Shown one piece after another: positions 37,990 through 50,900 of a stretch of DNA of 64,000 bases. Positions within the stretch are counted from its first letter, which is position 1. Each line of letters starts with the position of its first letter. This DNA is from Cristatella mucedo (Eukaryota > Bryozoa > Phylactolaemata > Cristatellidae), in the NCBI GenBank assembly GCA_009760855.2, contig WPIO01000001.1:22430001-22494000 (forward strand), read 5' to 3'. The position numbers and the translations under genes are program-made. The notes under the pieces were generated by a model that was given only the letters and a program-made list of their open reading frames with translations, did not search any database and was not told the origin of the DNA.

Positions 37990-38780
37990 TAGCGGATTAA
38001 TTAACGATTTAATTCGAGTGATTCGCCGCCAAGACAAAGCATTGTTCAGTGACGCTTTGGTTCAACGGAGAACCTTAAATAAAAATTGCCTTACGAAAAA
38101 CAAGCGATATATCAGAGTACTGCGTTAGCTATAGGCGCAAGTTATCACCATGCCAATAATCGTTTTGCCTAGGCTTAGCACACGAGTCGTAGCGTAAGGC
38201 TAAAGCTCTCGCACTTCATAACCAAGATCTTGGACTGGAGTCGGGCTGCAAGCTATTCGCTTCACGGCCCGTAGCGAGCGTGAGTGACAGCCGCTCTATT
38301 CGGCTCTTCCTGTGTAATTAAATCGAGGCTGCTGACTGAGCTTTACTTTATATGTAAAACCTTCGACCAATCCGCGTGCTAAGAAACTTTTTCACATCAA
38401 CAGGTTTTTCATGAGCATTTCCTTGCAGTGAGTGCCAACGTATTTTTATGCTGAGGCATCACTAGTTGTAAGTCTCAATATCAATACGCGGCACTATGAA
38501 GAAGCACGATGCTAGGCAGCAAGCGTTTGCTTGGGATAGCGCGTCTCGACGCATTGAAGATGAAGGTAAACCACCCGACCTTTCCATCTCACTGAATTAT
38601 ATGCCTCAATCAAGACGTAGCTGCTCCTGACGGCCAGGATGCGGTAATAATTGGCTCCTTACGCGGTCCTGTTATTCCAAGTCCCTCACATAGTTATGAC
38701 AGGGGCCCTCCGAACTTTCGATCGACCTTTATGACACCCTTCGTCCATTCGGTGGCGCATCCTGATGATATCTGCTGCTG
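37990..38780. other. Stretch without recognised gene
   Basis: Nothing recognised. Confidence 0.35.
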
Positions 38781-38782
38781 CC

Positions 38783-38962
38783 ATATAAAAAAGGTAGCTG
38801 ACTTAGCAGTCTCTTTTGTCTAGCGACAGTAGAGCCTTGATGGCTATCGCCACCGCTTGCAGTGGCGATAAAGGGTCGCCCACCGGAAGAATCGAATCCA
38901 CGACCTCGGGACCGAGGTCGGCAAGAGCAACCGCATTACCTAGTGTACCGTAACCGAAAAAC
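38783..38962 (-). mobile_element. tRNA-derived SINE (family with internal hairpin), copy 2
   Basis: The reverse complement of copy 1. On plus, the B-box complement GAATCGAATCC (about 38888) and GACCTCGGGACCGAGGTC precede the A-box complement TTACCTAGTGTACC. The internal hairpin has perfect 8-bp arms ATCGCCAC / GTGGCGAT (about 38857-38880). The 3' end (left side) contains CTCTTTTGTCTAGCGACAG and an A-rich segment on the plus strand. Confidence 0.85.
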
Positions 38963-38999
38963 CGGGTCGAACGAAACGAAATAAGAAAAGAAATACTTT

Positions 39000-39960
39000 T
39001 AAAAAGCGTTAGAAGAGGTTAGACTTCTTTGTAGGCACTTTGCAATGATAGAGCAGAAACACGTAAACAGATTTGTGATTAAGTGCACGCTTTCAGCGAA
39101 TGCAGGTAAGTAAATTATCGTGGATGCATTAAAGGCGGCTAGGGAATAAGAGAATTTCTAACTTACTTTTACCTGAAGTCGAGGCAGCAGACGTCGCGAT
39201 GAAAATTAGTAGTTTATTCTGGGCTTTAGGCGGAACACAGAAACTAAAGGTTTTTCTCCAAAAGATTGGAAGTAGATTAACGAATCGAGTCAGTGAATTA
39301 GGTGGTGCAAAGTGAACCCCTAAAGGAGCAAGTATGTAAGGTAGATTTGTGGGAGCCCAACTGTGAACGTAACTAAAAGTGAGTGACCGGACCATTATGT
39401 GAATGCCCTGCTTGACGGGGAGCCAATGCAGATCGGAGAGAAGTTGTGCAATGTGGCAGTTGGGACTTTCATTACCGACTAGCCTAGCTGCAGAGTTTTC
39501 AACACATGTAAGCTGTGTCTGCACAAAAGTAAGAAGACCTGTGCTACTGAGCTAAGCAAGGTCTAGTCGGTTATAGAGGCAACGGCTGCATTGGGCGTGG
39601 CATCCTTATCCGAGTATGCCCGAATTTCCGCAATGGTGAGTAGCTGAAAGGAGCCAGACACGACGGTGTATCTAATGCTGGTATATAACAAAATGTCCCC
39701 GAAGAGCAGGACATCTATGTTTGTTGCAGAGGCCACTGGATATGCTGTGTGAGGCCATTTTATGGATTAGGCTTTTCCAGTATTTGACTGACTCTTAACT
39801 TTCGTGTCAAGATTAAGTGGGCTTTAAAGCTATGAAAATCGAGAAATTTTCCTGCCAACCAATTTTGAATGCTCAAGATGCAAGGATGCAGGTAGGGTTC
39901 AAAGCTCGTAGGCAACTGTGAGTCACGTGCACTGCAATGAAGGCCCAAGTTGTGCATGGC
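39000..39960 (-). mobile_element. Decayed LINE 3' half
   Basis: From its 3' end (plus 39008-39050), the minus strand keeps the terminal stem-loop. A frame at 39129-39524 contains Val-Glu-Asn-Ser-Ala-Ala-Arg-Leu-Val and Leu-Ser-Asp-Leu-His-Trp-Leu-Pro-Val-Lys-Gln. Upstream remnants of Ala-Glu-Ile-Arg-Ala and of Gln-Asn-Trp-Leu-Ala...Phe-Leu extend to about 39957. The order matches the 52-kb copy from just after the catalytic motif to the end. Stops and frameshifts make it a fossil. Confidence 0.8.
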
Positions 39961-39964
39961 AATT

Positions 39965-42420
39965 GTATTGCTACAAAGAAGAGTTTACCTTTTCAAAAGA
40001 AGGATACGTAGAATAAATCTCCAAGGTATCCCATACTTAAAAGGCTCACTGGATGAATTTTAAAATCAACGCTTCATGATTAAAATAAATGCCATAAGGA
40101 ATTACTATTGCTTGTCATTTCTGGCACTTTTGTTGCGGGTTATTATGCATTTTTGGCTTTAATAGACAGATAAATTACCTTGTAGGAGGAAAGTTAGCTC
40201 TTATTCTAATTCTGTAGCTGGAAACTGGGATATTTTTTCAATGCTAGCAGTAAAAACATATTAGTTTTTTAGTTTGTTCAAATATAATGTAAAAGACGGA
40301 ACTTTTGCACTTCACCTACATTCGAAGAGTGGTCAGTTTCCCGAGCTGGTGGAAAGAACAATGCTCGCGTGATTTCATATTAAATATTATGCTGGGAACC
40401 TGCTGTGCTGAATGAACCTCTGCGTAACACCATTTTTATTCGTCTGTAAGAAATGTTGTTTTTTGATTGGTAATGTATCAAAAGTAAGCAAAATGCTCAT
40501 TACTCATGAAGTTGGTCTCTGCGTCCAGGAATGGTTTAAATGTGAAACTTACCAAGCTCTAGCGATAGAATAAAGGTAGATGTACTGGTTCCTTCAGTTC
40601 CCATTTAGTCAGAGAATTTATAAAAATTAGCGTTTATCTCGGCTGAAATTATAAAACATGGAGTCGAGTGCTATGGAATAAGTATTTTTTTGAGATTCGC
40701 ACTGATAATGTAAATAACATTAACATCTAAGCTCCCAAATGTAGTCTGCCATCGTGCTCTCAATATACTGTTCTTTGGTAGCGGCATTTAAAGTTGATCA
40801 ATCCCGGTGAAAGCAATTACTTTGCTCTTTCAAGAAAGTCCCGTATTTTCACTGATTTTGCTGCGATGAGCGTCAAAGATATTCATTTTTTAGGACATCT
40901 TGCTGCCTATTGTGCCATTGTTCGTATTAGTAGTATTAACCAGCTTAACGAAGTTCTTAACATAGTGATTTTCAAATCTACCCCGAACCGGTACAATGAA
41001 GTTGTTCTAAGCAGTTGTCTACTTACTAGCATCTTGGCAAATTAATTACACTCAACGATCTTCTTTATCTGTAATCCCACAAAGACACCGACTTCGATCT
41101 GCTCTCACACAGCTGACAGCTTAAGGTAGAGGTTTTAAAGGTGCTCGAAGACTGTTGAGACTTCATTTAAGGGCCTTGAAAAATAAATTATTTCCTATGG
41201 CCCAATTCGAGGTGCAGTGGTTGCCGCAGCACCTTTCGAAAATTCACCAGTGGCTCGCTATTGCCCAGAGAACTCGGTCTGCTGTGGCTAGACCCGCGTA
41301 TGTTAGTGCCAAGTCAGCCGGTCAAGCCGGTCAGACCAAGATCTCGGCTAGAGTCGCTCAGGTCTTTTTGAAGAGTGTAGTAACGGTTTCTCTTCTCAAC
41401 ATCACTTGTGAAATTTTCGTAAGCATCTAGGACGACATCCTTGATCTCAAACTGACAAGTTTTCTTATGAAGACAACTGGTCTCTTTTCAGATGAGTGCA
41501 GGGGAAGCTGCAAATATGTATCCACTTTGGCAGCAGGAGCTAAGCTGAACTGGTTTACTTAAAGGTCTTGCATTTATAATACTATTTATCGTATTAAAAT
41601 GCATTTGGAAGGAAAGTAATATTAATTTTAATGTATTAACGCGTATAACAGCTGATCTATTCTATGTTTTCAGGACCTAGTTCCTCGATCGATAGTAGTT
41701 AAACTGCTGTACTCTTGTCTAAGTAGTCCTGGTTTCGGCAATGTTCATTGGCTGAATTAAGGCCAACTTGATAGCGAAGCTCATGTGGGAGTCACTTTGA
41801 AACAGGAACAGGTCCTTAGTAACATAAATTGCAGTAATCTAAAAGCAATGCACAAACGCTTGAACTTGGCCTATTAAGAATACTTCGGCTTGCCAATCGG
41901 TGATCAAGACGAGCTCTGGGAACCTCAGTTCACAAGCAAACGCTGCAATATAACTCTTGAAGGTAAGACGAATAATAGCTGCTCGCCAGATAAAATTTCT
42001 TGCACAATATTAGGTAATGGGTGCATAATAATTACTTAATTCACCTAGCTATGGCATGTTTACAAGTGCAGAGTGGTGGTACAGAGCAAAAAAGAGCCTT
42101 GAAGTTGGCTCTTTCAAAGATTTGGCAGGAACCACATGACCACTTAAGCAACTGCTGCTTCTTGTATGATGGACCATTTCAAACGTAGAACTAGCAGCAG
42201 TACACCTCCGATTATGTATCAACACATTATCCATTATCGATTGCCCCAGTGACGCACTGCCCAGAGCTCCGCGTACCCACCCTTCCGGAAAGGGATTGGC
42301 CATCTTTACACGAGAGCCGCAAGTAAGACAACTGGAAGAGATATTAAAGATCCAGATTCCAATATCAGAGGTGCACCTAAGGAAATAAAGCCATACCTCT
42401 TCATCTATAATAATAATATA
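39965..42420. other. AT-rich stretch without recognised gene
   Basis: No gene or repeat was recognised. Frames at 40794-41045 and 41155-41430 are anonymous. Confidence 0.35.
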
Positions 42421-43237
42421 TTTATTGTCGCACCCTCAGAAAGACCTCATCGATCTGAGCAGAGGCCTTGGACTTACCAAGTCCATTGCTGAGCGTCTCA
42501 CATCTATGGTTAAGTAATGGAACTTGTTGGATGAAAAGTGCGAAAGTAACAGATCAGAGAAAGCCCCACCAACCGTTTCCAATTTCTCCAGTGAGCAAGA
42601 TGGCCCGTGCTTCTTCAAAAATGTGACAAGTCTATTCAAAACTATAGGAATCATCTTTAACCCAAAAGAATAAATGGCACCTCATCATAGGCAGTTCATC
42701 CAAGAGACTCAAAGCCCTGCTGGTCAATAGTGTGAACACGTAGTGGTCTCTTCCGATGGATGGCTCATTCTGTGCAAATCAAAAGGGAACTACACCAGTG
42801 TCAATATGTTTGGGAGTGCCTTGAAGTATGGCGACTATGGCTGAGGTCATTGGAGACTTCAAAATTAATTGTGTTTTTCTTGATGAGCCTCCACGGCAGT
42901 CCAAGCTGTTTCCTCCTTTGTTCCTATTGGACGGTCTCGACTCTAAGGCTCACTGTCACAAAAGGAACTGGCCACAGCTATCGAGCGCTCTGTGGGGAAG
43001 AATAATATCAAGTGGGGGCCGCTGGTAGACCTTCTGAAGGTGCCGATGCCACCACGGCACATCAGGTTAGTCCCATAAAGCAATTAATGATGGCTCAAGG
43101 CAGTGAGTCAGCAACTTTCAAGTACTTACCAGATTACTTTCCACTGCAGTGGGTGGCAAAGGTCGATGCTGGTATCGATGTCGGACGGCAAATAAAGATG
43201 ATCATAGAGTGACAAGCTCGCCAAGAAGCTGAGCAGA

Positions 43238-43320
<83 letters not shown>

Positions 43321-43590
43321 CCTGAAAGTCTCAGTGCGGCGGTTCACGAGTTTCTTGTCAATCGCAAAGTTGAAAATTATTAGCTGTTTCAGACTCCCAT
43401 ACAGAACTATGCCGAAATGGCCTGCAGTTCATATCATTGATGCTCGTCTAGAAAAACCCAAGTAGAACAAGAGAGCTTACTCAGAGGAGCATAGTGAGCG
43501 CTTTCAAAAGAATACACAAGACTTTAAACCATAGAGGGAGACTATGCTTAGGGGCATCTTCGAGAAAACGAGTTGCTGTAGGGCCGCTAG
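42421..43590 (+). pseudogene. Decayed copy of a multicopy invertebrate protein gene (probable transposon-related)
   Basis: Several plus-strand frames together retain, in order: LLDEKCESNRSEKAPPTVSN and SLFKTIGIIFNPKE (about 42525-42670); SSKRLKALLVN (about 42698-42730); VIGDFKINCVFLDEPPRQSK (42843-42902); KAHCHKRNWPQLS (42946-42985); FKYLPDYFP (43118-43144); and, after an AG tract, a part with VNRKVENY and AYSEEHSERFQ (43360-43520). I recall this order from an uncharacterised multicopy protein of many invertebrate genomes, often annotated near mobile DNA; its biochemical role is unknown to me. In-frame stops, at least two frameshifts and the inserted (AG)n tract show it is dead. Confidence 0.65.
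43241..43318. repeat. (AG)n tract inside the 42.4-43.6 kb pseudogene
   Basis: About 39 AG units lie between the segments encoding the mid and C-terminal parts of the decayed gene, where the related proteins have no such insertion as far as I recall. Confidence 0.95.
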
Positions 43591-43599
43591 TGCACAATT

Positions 43600-44143
43600 T
43601 GCACATTTCTGAACTCTTTTGCGTGGTCATTTTAGTATGACCTCAGTGTATATACTGGTTGATTTGGATTCATTTGCTGTTCTTTAAAACTGAATGTGAA
43701 CCACGTGATGCAAATTTGTTAGTTTTCTTATAGGCAATGAGATAGTTTCAAGTCAATCACTGTCCTAGTAAGAAATCAAACTTGATAGAGAATAATGATC
43801 ATTTTCTCTAATTCTGAGGCATGTGAAATTAAGAATAAACATTTACTACCTAAAGACAAAATTAGGTAACAGTTTGTAATCCGTTGCTCGCTCACATATC
43901 ACTGGTAAAGAAGCTTACCAACCTAGTTTTATTTTGAGCTGGGAAACGGATCCCTGACGGGAGCAGACTATAAAAAACGGTCAGACGTTAGCAAGGGGTC
44001 TTACAATAAAAAAGTAGCCATGGCTATGGCGCAGATTGTGTCGATTCACATTAACCTGGCATTCTCATATGACATCTACGTTGATACATTGGCATTACTC
44101 GAGAAGGCGGTACGTGGACGGCAAATGCAGGAACGCTATATAT

Positions 44144-44176
<33 letters not shown>

Positions 44177-44580
44177 AACAAACGACACATTTTCTGCTTC
44201 AAAGCATAAAATTGAGCTTATTTCATCAACTCTTTATCTATGCAGGATGATGATTGCTGCTAGTACCTGTCATCCCGTTTGTGAAGCAAAGTGGCAAGTT
44301 GACTCTTGTAAATGAAGGAATCAATTGTCAAATTAGTTTAAGACACACTGAAAATTGTTGACTTGATAGCTTTATTTATAGACCAAATATTATGAAAATA
44401 TTAATCAATTCCATTAGAATAAGGAAAGCATAAACACAACGGAAAAGAAAAAAATGCTCGAAGGTACCCTGCAATATCTGAACGATTAGTTGTGGACAGC
44501 TCGATGCACGTCCACTTCACTCGTGCAATCCCATTGAAGTAAACCTTACATAAGTAATATTCCCATTCGTCTAACGTACG
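43600..44580. other. Region downstream of GNPNAT1; (AC)n at 44146-44174
   Basis: Holds a short AC microsatellite and an alternative minus-strand AATAAA (TTTATT on plus, 44371-44376). No other gene is recognised. Confidence 0.5.
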
Positions 44581-44599
44581 CACACAGTTTGAACACGGC

Positions 44600-44605
44600 T
44601 TTATT
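44600..44605 (-). promoter_or_regulatory. Candidate polyadenylation signal of GNPNAT1
   Basis: TTTATT on plus is AATAAA on minus, 176 bases after the GNPNAT1 stop codon. It is followed on the minus strand by a GT-rich stretch (GTGTTCAAACTGTGTGCG), as expected for a cleavage downstream element. A second AATAAA lies at 44371-44376. Confidence 0.5.
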
Positions 44606-44780
44606 CAAGATGATCAGAGGAATGTTCAACGCTGTCTAACAATGGGCACAATCGCAATGACTACATCAACATTGCAATCTTAGCCTTCCTAAAAACCTAT
44701 GATGTGCTGGCGAGATTGATGACAGCCGTTGAACCAGCCTAATTTGTAGTAAAGATGCCACAGACAACCGGACCGTTGCA

Positions 44781-44922
44781 TCAGAATCGGATCACCATGT
44801 AGTTTGCTTCTTTATCATGGAAGCCAAATCTTTCATAAAACGGCTTCATAGGATCCTTACAGTCGAGCGAAAGCTTATAGCAGCCCAGTTTCTTGGCCAG
44901 CAGCTTGAGAGCACAAATTAGC
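44781..44922 (-). CDS. GNPNAT1: GNPNAT1 last coding exon
   Basis: The acceptor CTGGACTTTTACAG precedes G at 44922, which completes a Leu codon split with the previous exon. The exon encodes LICALKLLAKKLGCYKLSLD, then CKDPMKPFYERFGF and the terminal NYMVIRF with TGA at 44783-44781. It corresponds to the last alpha helix and beta strands of the GNAT fold. The human protein has two further residues (LK) at the end. Confidence 0.93.
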
Positions 44923-47900
44923 CTGTAAAAGTCCAGAGATTTATCTGTCACCCACCACAGACTAGTTGGGAGCAATGGTCCGTCAATAAACAAAATTAAC
45001 GCGTAGCTCATTCAACATCATTATTTCTATTAAAATCGGCTTCCACCCACTTGCATTGGGCAGCAATGACCTTCATGTGGAGGAACTCAACCCACGATCT
45101 GGGCTTTGTAGTACAAGCATTACGAAAACAGCAGGGCCCTGGATTACGAATGCGCCAGGTAACGGACAAAGTAATGTATGTCCGTTTGTAGCTCCACAAA
45201 GCCACAAGGACTAGGGAGTATTAAGCTGGAGAGTTTTCTATGGCTGAATCAAAGCGTAAGTGGCTTTCGGTGCAATCTGGGTTACAAAACGCTCGGGGTG
45301 GCAAATTTCGACTCGGGTTATGAGCCTACGGGGCTCTTAGGAGCTTCAATAGTATTAGGGAGTAATACAGTTTTTGAATGGAATAGCTGTTACAGGTTTC
45401 TAAAAAGGACCGGGAAGCTAAAGAATTTATAAAAATACAGTGTACTAAATTGAGCCATAAAGATGCTAACGAGGTACCATTACACCGCAAAGGTCAGAGG
45501 ACGGAAGAGTAAAACCTCGGCAATTAGTGAAGAAAACTCTTGATTCCGAACCATAAGTGAAGCATTTTAAACGTCGTAACTATTTTTCCACGTATTTGTA
45601 ATGCAGTAACGCGATTTTTTGCCTGGAATGAATTATAATATTTCTTAATATGCCCTGGGGGAATCTATATCCACGTTACGAAAGGCCCGGGTAATGAACC
45701 AAGTCCAGGATAGATTTGAGTTCATAAACCGGGACCCAGCTGTCGTTAGATCGTCAGCAGAGAGGCTAAATTAACAACGCAAACATTTTTCGTGCCGGTA
45801 CGTTCATCTTACAACATTGGTGAGCTTTTTTCACTGCTGCTTATCGTAAGGCAGTGGGGTCGGTGAGCCGTTGGCAAGAAGCTAGTAATCTTTAAATCAT
45901 TAACCCACAGCCTATTACAGGTATTACAGGTTGAGCAGACTTTTAGCATCTACTAACTTAACAGATCGATCTTACTTCCTCCTATCAATTCGTAAGCAGT
46001 ATGCACCACATGTATGCTACCTCAGGGATCCATGCATATGAAAGAGGCTACTTTTGGTTAATATACTACGAAATCGCTTCAATAAAATGCAGGTGGCATG
46101 TCATCTGCTTGCTATGATGTATATGCTTCGAATAGCTTTTTTGCCAAAGTCGGCCCACCTGTCTCTATATTCCCCTGTGCATCTAGGCATGATGGGTCTG
46201 TATGCATATGATGTGCCTGTCACAAAATGTCCTTGGACTGTGATCGTGATAACGGTCAACAGTTTGAGATGTCAAATTTCTTTTACATTTTATGATGTGG
46301 GTAACAGAGCCGAGTGTTCTGCAACTTTTGACGGGTTTACCGTATTTCTAGAGTGACTGGTATTGAATCTCTTGATTTGATGATAAAGCCAGGTGTGGCT
46401 GAGCCTCATTGCTATACGTGACCTTGACTTTTACAGGTCATCAGATGGTCACCGAGGCAGTAATGTTACATCAAACGATAGCTTATGCTACCTTTGTTCT
46501 TTGTGCTACTTTCATGTGATTCGTTTCATTGGTCTTGGTACAATATCAATAAATGTGCTTTGAGGGGGGTAATTCCCATTTGGCCGGCGCATAACTCCTG
46601 CTGTTGGACATACCCCATTAAGGATGGGTAGGTTGGATCTGCTGAAAGTATACTATTTGCGGTTGCTCAAAGTGCTTTTGTCGCTTCAGTACAGATAAGA
46701 TTGGTTAAATAAAAAATAAATGCTATGGAATGCCACTCAATTTGTAGATATGCTACCACTGCTAAACCATAGTGCTTAACTGGCAATACTTATATCGCTC
46801 TTATAAGCAACATTCAAACCATGGGCAGGTTTTTTGTATTGGTCCGATCGAGTATTTTCAGCTGTTTTCAGTTTTCCAACTGACCTACTTGTACGGATAT
46901 GGCTGGGGTTAGATAACGACTTTAATGTTTGTGCCAATCTGAGCGACTTCATCCGACATATGAATCACCAAGTATTCTTCAGCCGATTTACAAAACGTCT
47001 AACGATGGCCATAGCCATTCGGCTTGCAATGAGTTTAGTGAATCCCCAATACTACATCCGATTCCTAACCGTTGGTCTGTTGCACAAGAAAGCTTGCTAG
47101 CTGCTATCGCCATTTTTACTATACCTAATATCGCCGTTGTGTAAGCCGGTCAATTTTATGAACTAGCTATTGATAGTTCAGCACCACATTATGATAATAT
47201 GATGGCAAGTGTACTGAACTAAAAGCTAACCTTAGAACAAGAATTTCAAAAAAAATATTAGGCGTTGAAGAAATTTAAAATGGAAGGTGTATTTAATGTG
47301 GAAGTGAATCACAAAAATTACGTGCCTTGGACTGTGGTGCTACAGCATGCTTAATCATCATGCAAGAACTTGACTGATCATTGCAACCTTTATTTAAGAA
47401 TAGAAAACTAATGAGAAGCTTTTAACTCACCCCTGAAGCTTCGACCATGAACATGACTGTGATGCTTCCGTAAGGGCAAACTAGCAACTTCGTGGCAAAC
47501 CGGTGTACAATAACAAAACATTGCATGAAATGTTAATATATTGGTGGAATTAATGCCAGTTTTTGTTTGTACTAGTTTTAACATGTTCCTATATTAATAA
47601 AATGCCAATATTGTGTCAAATTTTCAGTGCAAACTACTTCAGACTACAACCATCAGACAGTTGACAGGTTTGAGAGAATAACAACTCCATCTGGTTTAAA
47701 TATGAGTTTATGAGATGGATTCGAAATTGTACCAACAATGCCAAAGGCAAAGAAAGTCAAAGTCATTAATAGTCTAGGGCAGATTTTCTAGTTCGTGCAA
47801 GTGAGATGCTTCTAGGTCAAGCAAGCTCTTAGTTGACAGGTGAGTACAGATGCTCATCCCAAAACAGTACCAACAATTTCCTCCGGTGCTCTCACATTAA

Positions 47901-50900
47901 CAGCCAAATATACATGTGCACCTGGTGGCACATTCAGCATCTTTATCGGCCGTTCGGTGTCCTGCTTCAAATTCTGGAACCTGATGTCCTGATTTCAAAT
48001 CTGCTGCCGGCAGGATTTCTTAATGGTTACTTGACTCCACCGATTTTCGGGCGGTTTACAGAGCCAGCGTGGCTCTCGGGCAGAGATCAACCTGATGGGT
48101 GCTCCAAAGATGCGGTTGCCATGTCTAACGGTATTGCCACGGTCAACACCAGAGCACTGTATTGCTAGCACAAGTGTTTGAAAATACAGAGTTCAGGAAG
48201 ACTGCAGCAGGATCCAGACTAAAAAAAGATCGCTCCGAGAAGAGAATGACCCTTAAATCTTTTGGCTTAGTGGTCCAATGCTCCACCGATTGGTCTGCCG
48301 AGACTCCGGTCACTGAGCTCGCTACAAGGAGGGCTTACGGCCACGACTTCAGAAGACTACCCAAGTGCTAGAGCCAAATCGCAGTAAACTGTCTGACTAT
48401 ATATGCATACTTGTAGCAACAACTGGGACTAGAGCAGCAGCAGTTTTTCAAACTGCGGTCGAGGCCCAAGGACGACCGTGGTCAATGCCTCGAAGTACCA
48501 GATCCAGAGGAGGTGTGGGATAATATGAATGGCTGACACTGAAAGCTGCTTGGTGCTTTGTTATTGAGTTTTGATTAAGAGCACTTTTGCATTATGGAGA
48601 GAGTGTATGCACGTGAGCAGGCATGTGTTACCAAGAGTGTGTGCATAAGCAAGTGCCAGCAGACTATCTTTTGCAGCAAGTACCACGATACATTACACCA
48701 GATGCTCAGCTAGTACTTGTCAGCACTGCCTGTTAGCTTCAGCACCAGCCTTCACTTCTCGGTTTCGTTTAATGTCACATCACACTAACAAAGCTAAGCC
48801 AATCTAGCTTTCAGCTGTTATACTAAAACAGCTGATCAGAGAGCAGTGGCAGTGACAGGGCCAGTGTACTTACAGCTTTCCCAGTTGCGCACCACGATAG
48901 TCGCTGTCCACAACTACATCTTCAATTCGGCCACGCTGCAACAGATACATCAAAGAAAGGAGTGGGACGAGTCTGCCATGCCCTGCTAGTTCGCAGGTGA
49001 GACACATCCCAAGGTGAGACAATGAAAGGCAGCAGCAGTCGCACGAGTGTAGCTGCTGTGACAAGGCGCGTTCTCGAGAAAAACGTAGGATTCAACAGGA
49101 GCAGCAGTTACATCACTTACACCAAATAACGACTCACGCCTCACAACAGGAAAAGCAGCTGCCAGGCTGCCGAGGGCCATGCAGTTCTAAGCAATCTGAA
49201 GCAGCTGCCAAGCAACAAAAGGATGACTGCATTTACGCCGAGGCTGCACACGAAAGCAGCAAGAGGCATGGATCCAATTAGCTACTTAAAGTCTCAGAGA
49301 TAGCTTGACTGCTCCTGACACGGCTCCAAATGCACATGTATGTATGTATGTATCTCCGTCTGTAACTCCACAAAGTCAAAAAGACCATGTGGGTGTTACG
49401 CAGGAGAGTTTTGTATAGCGCACTCACAGCCTAAGCGGCTTTCGGTACACATGCAAACAAACGTATTAATCGGGACACTCACCAGGGCACAAGCTCGAAT
49501 GAATTTGAACTCCATAAGCAAGGTCGCTGAGGCCACTACACGCCCTGTAGACTTGTCCTCCACCACGGTAACGTAATAGGTATCAGGACTTGCCTGCAGT
49601 TTCCTAAATCGCTCTACAAGACAGCTCTCATTTTTGCCGACCAATGTAGTCAACACAGCAGGAGCACACACAGCAATAAGCACCATCCCTGTGAATGCAC
49701 ATTCAAGTGCTACAATACAATTATATAGCATACCATAGAAGATAATGCCCAATGTACAGAAAAGCCCATGCACATAGGGCTTCATTAGCAGCCACATTTG
49801 TACAACATTAGCACACCCTACGTGCAACCGTGAGAGCTTTGCCCAAGGAAGATACACACACCATGCAGGTCTTGGGCTGAATCCTAGCATTTATTGCCCC
49901 ATATGACACATCCCGAGCTCTGCAGTGCTGGACACAGCTAACCACAAGAAGTCTTGTGAGGACCGAATGACCTGTAAGGCACCACAAAAAACCGAGCTTG
50001 GGAGTCTTGTTTAATTATTCACGAGGCACACAATCAGTGCCTGACTCAGCTGCACTCCTACAACTGAATAGGATACAAAACCAACCAATGATGATCAAGG
50101 CTGCCACTGAGCTTGACAAAGGAGCTACCTTTCAACGTCAGCCATACTCAGGGAGGATCTCCCAATAGCACCAATGACGTAAAACCATTGGCTAATCTAA
50201 TGACAGCTAAAGGTCTGAGGCAAGGTCTCTTCCTGGTGCCGACTGTCTGCCCAGCAGTGGCATCCCCATCTCATTATAAGGGCCAGATACAATCTGGGGG
50301 TGCGGTGAAGGTCATTTGTCCTGCATAATCTACAAAAACAGTAAAATCTGAAAAACTTGGTGACACACACCATATGAAAGGATTCCTAGAACAGGAAAAC
50401 AGACGCTAATTAGAGCTAGATAATAATAGATATGGAAACCGCAGACAAGCTGGTTCATGCCATGCATTTTCGACATCCCAACTGGACTTGAGTAACTCTC
50501 ACTTGTAGGTCTTCCTGCCCGTGCTCTACCATGCTGATAGTTGGTGCAAAAATCGGCGGCTAGCCTTGTCAGTCGTGGATGTCACACCTGCCACATTATC
50601 AAGCACTTTCAACAATCTTCACCCGCTTTCCCTCAAGAAGCATGTCGACTTTAGGATTCTGACACCTATAGTCTCCTCAATTCTCTTGCTCCAGCCTACC
50701 AATCTGAATTAGTTTCAAATCAGGTCTCTTGTTGTACCATCTGGTCTTCTAACTCTGGTCGATTAATTGGGCTGCTCTTTTGACCCTAGTCGATTAATTG
50801 TGCCTCTAACTAACTTCAAATCCCTCAAAGACCGTGCATTCAGCTACTATGCTCCCAAAGGTTGGAAATCACTACCGACTTATGTCATGTCATTTCCTGA

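Noticed and set aside
48255-48345. Additional tRNA-like head (TTTTGGCTTAGTGGTCCAAT)
   Set aside because: An A-box-like phrase is present, but no acceptable B box follows at the proper distance.
49620-49890. N-terminal extension of GNPNAT1 by the open frame upstream of exon 49483-49613
   Set aside because: A good acceptor at 49614-49620 and phase agreement with the exon at 54657-54719 show the upstream frame is intronic.
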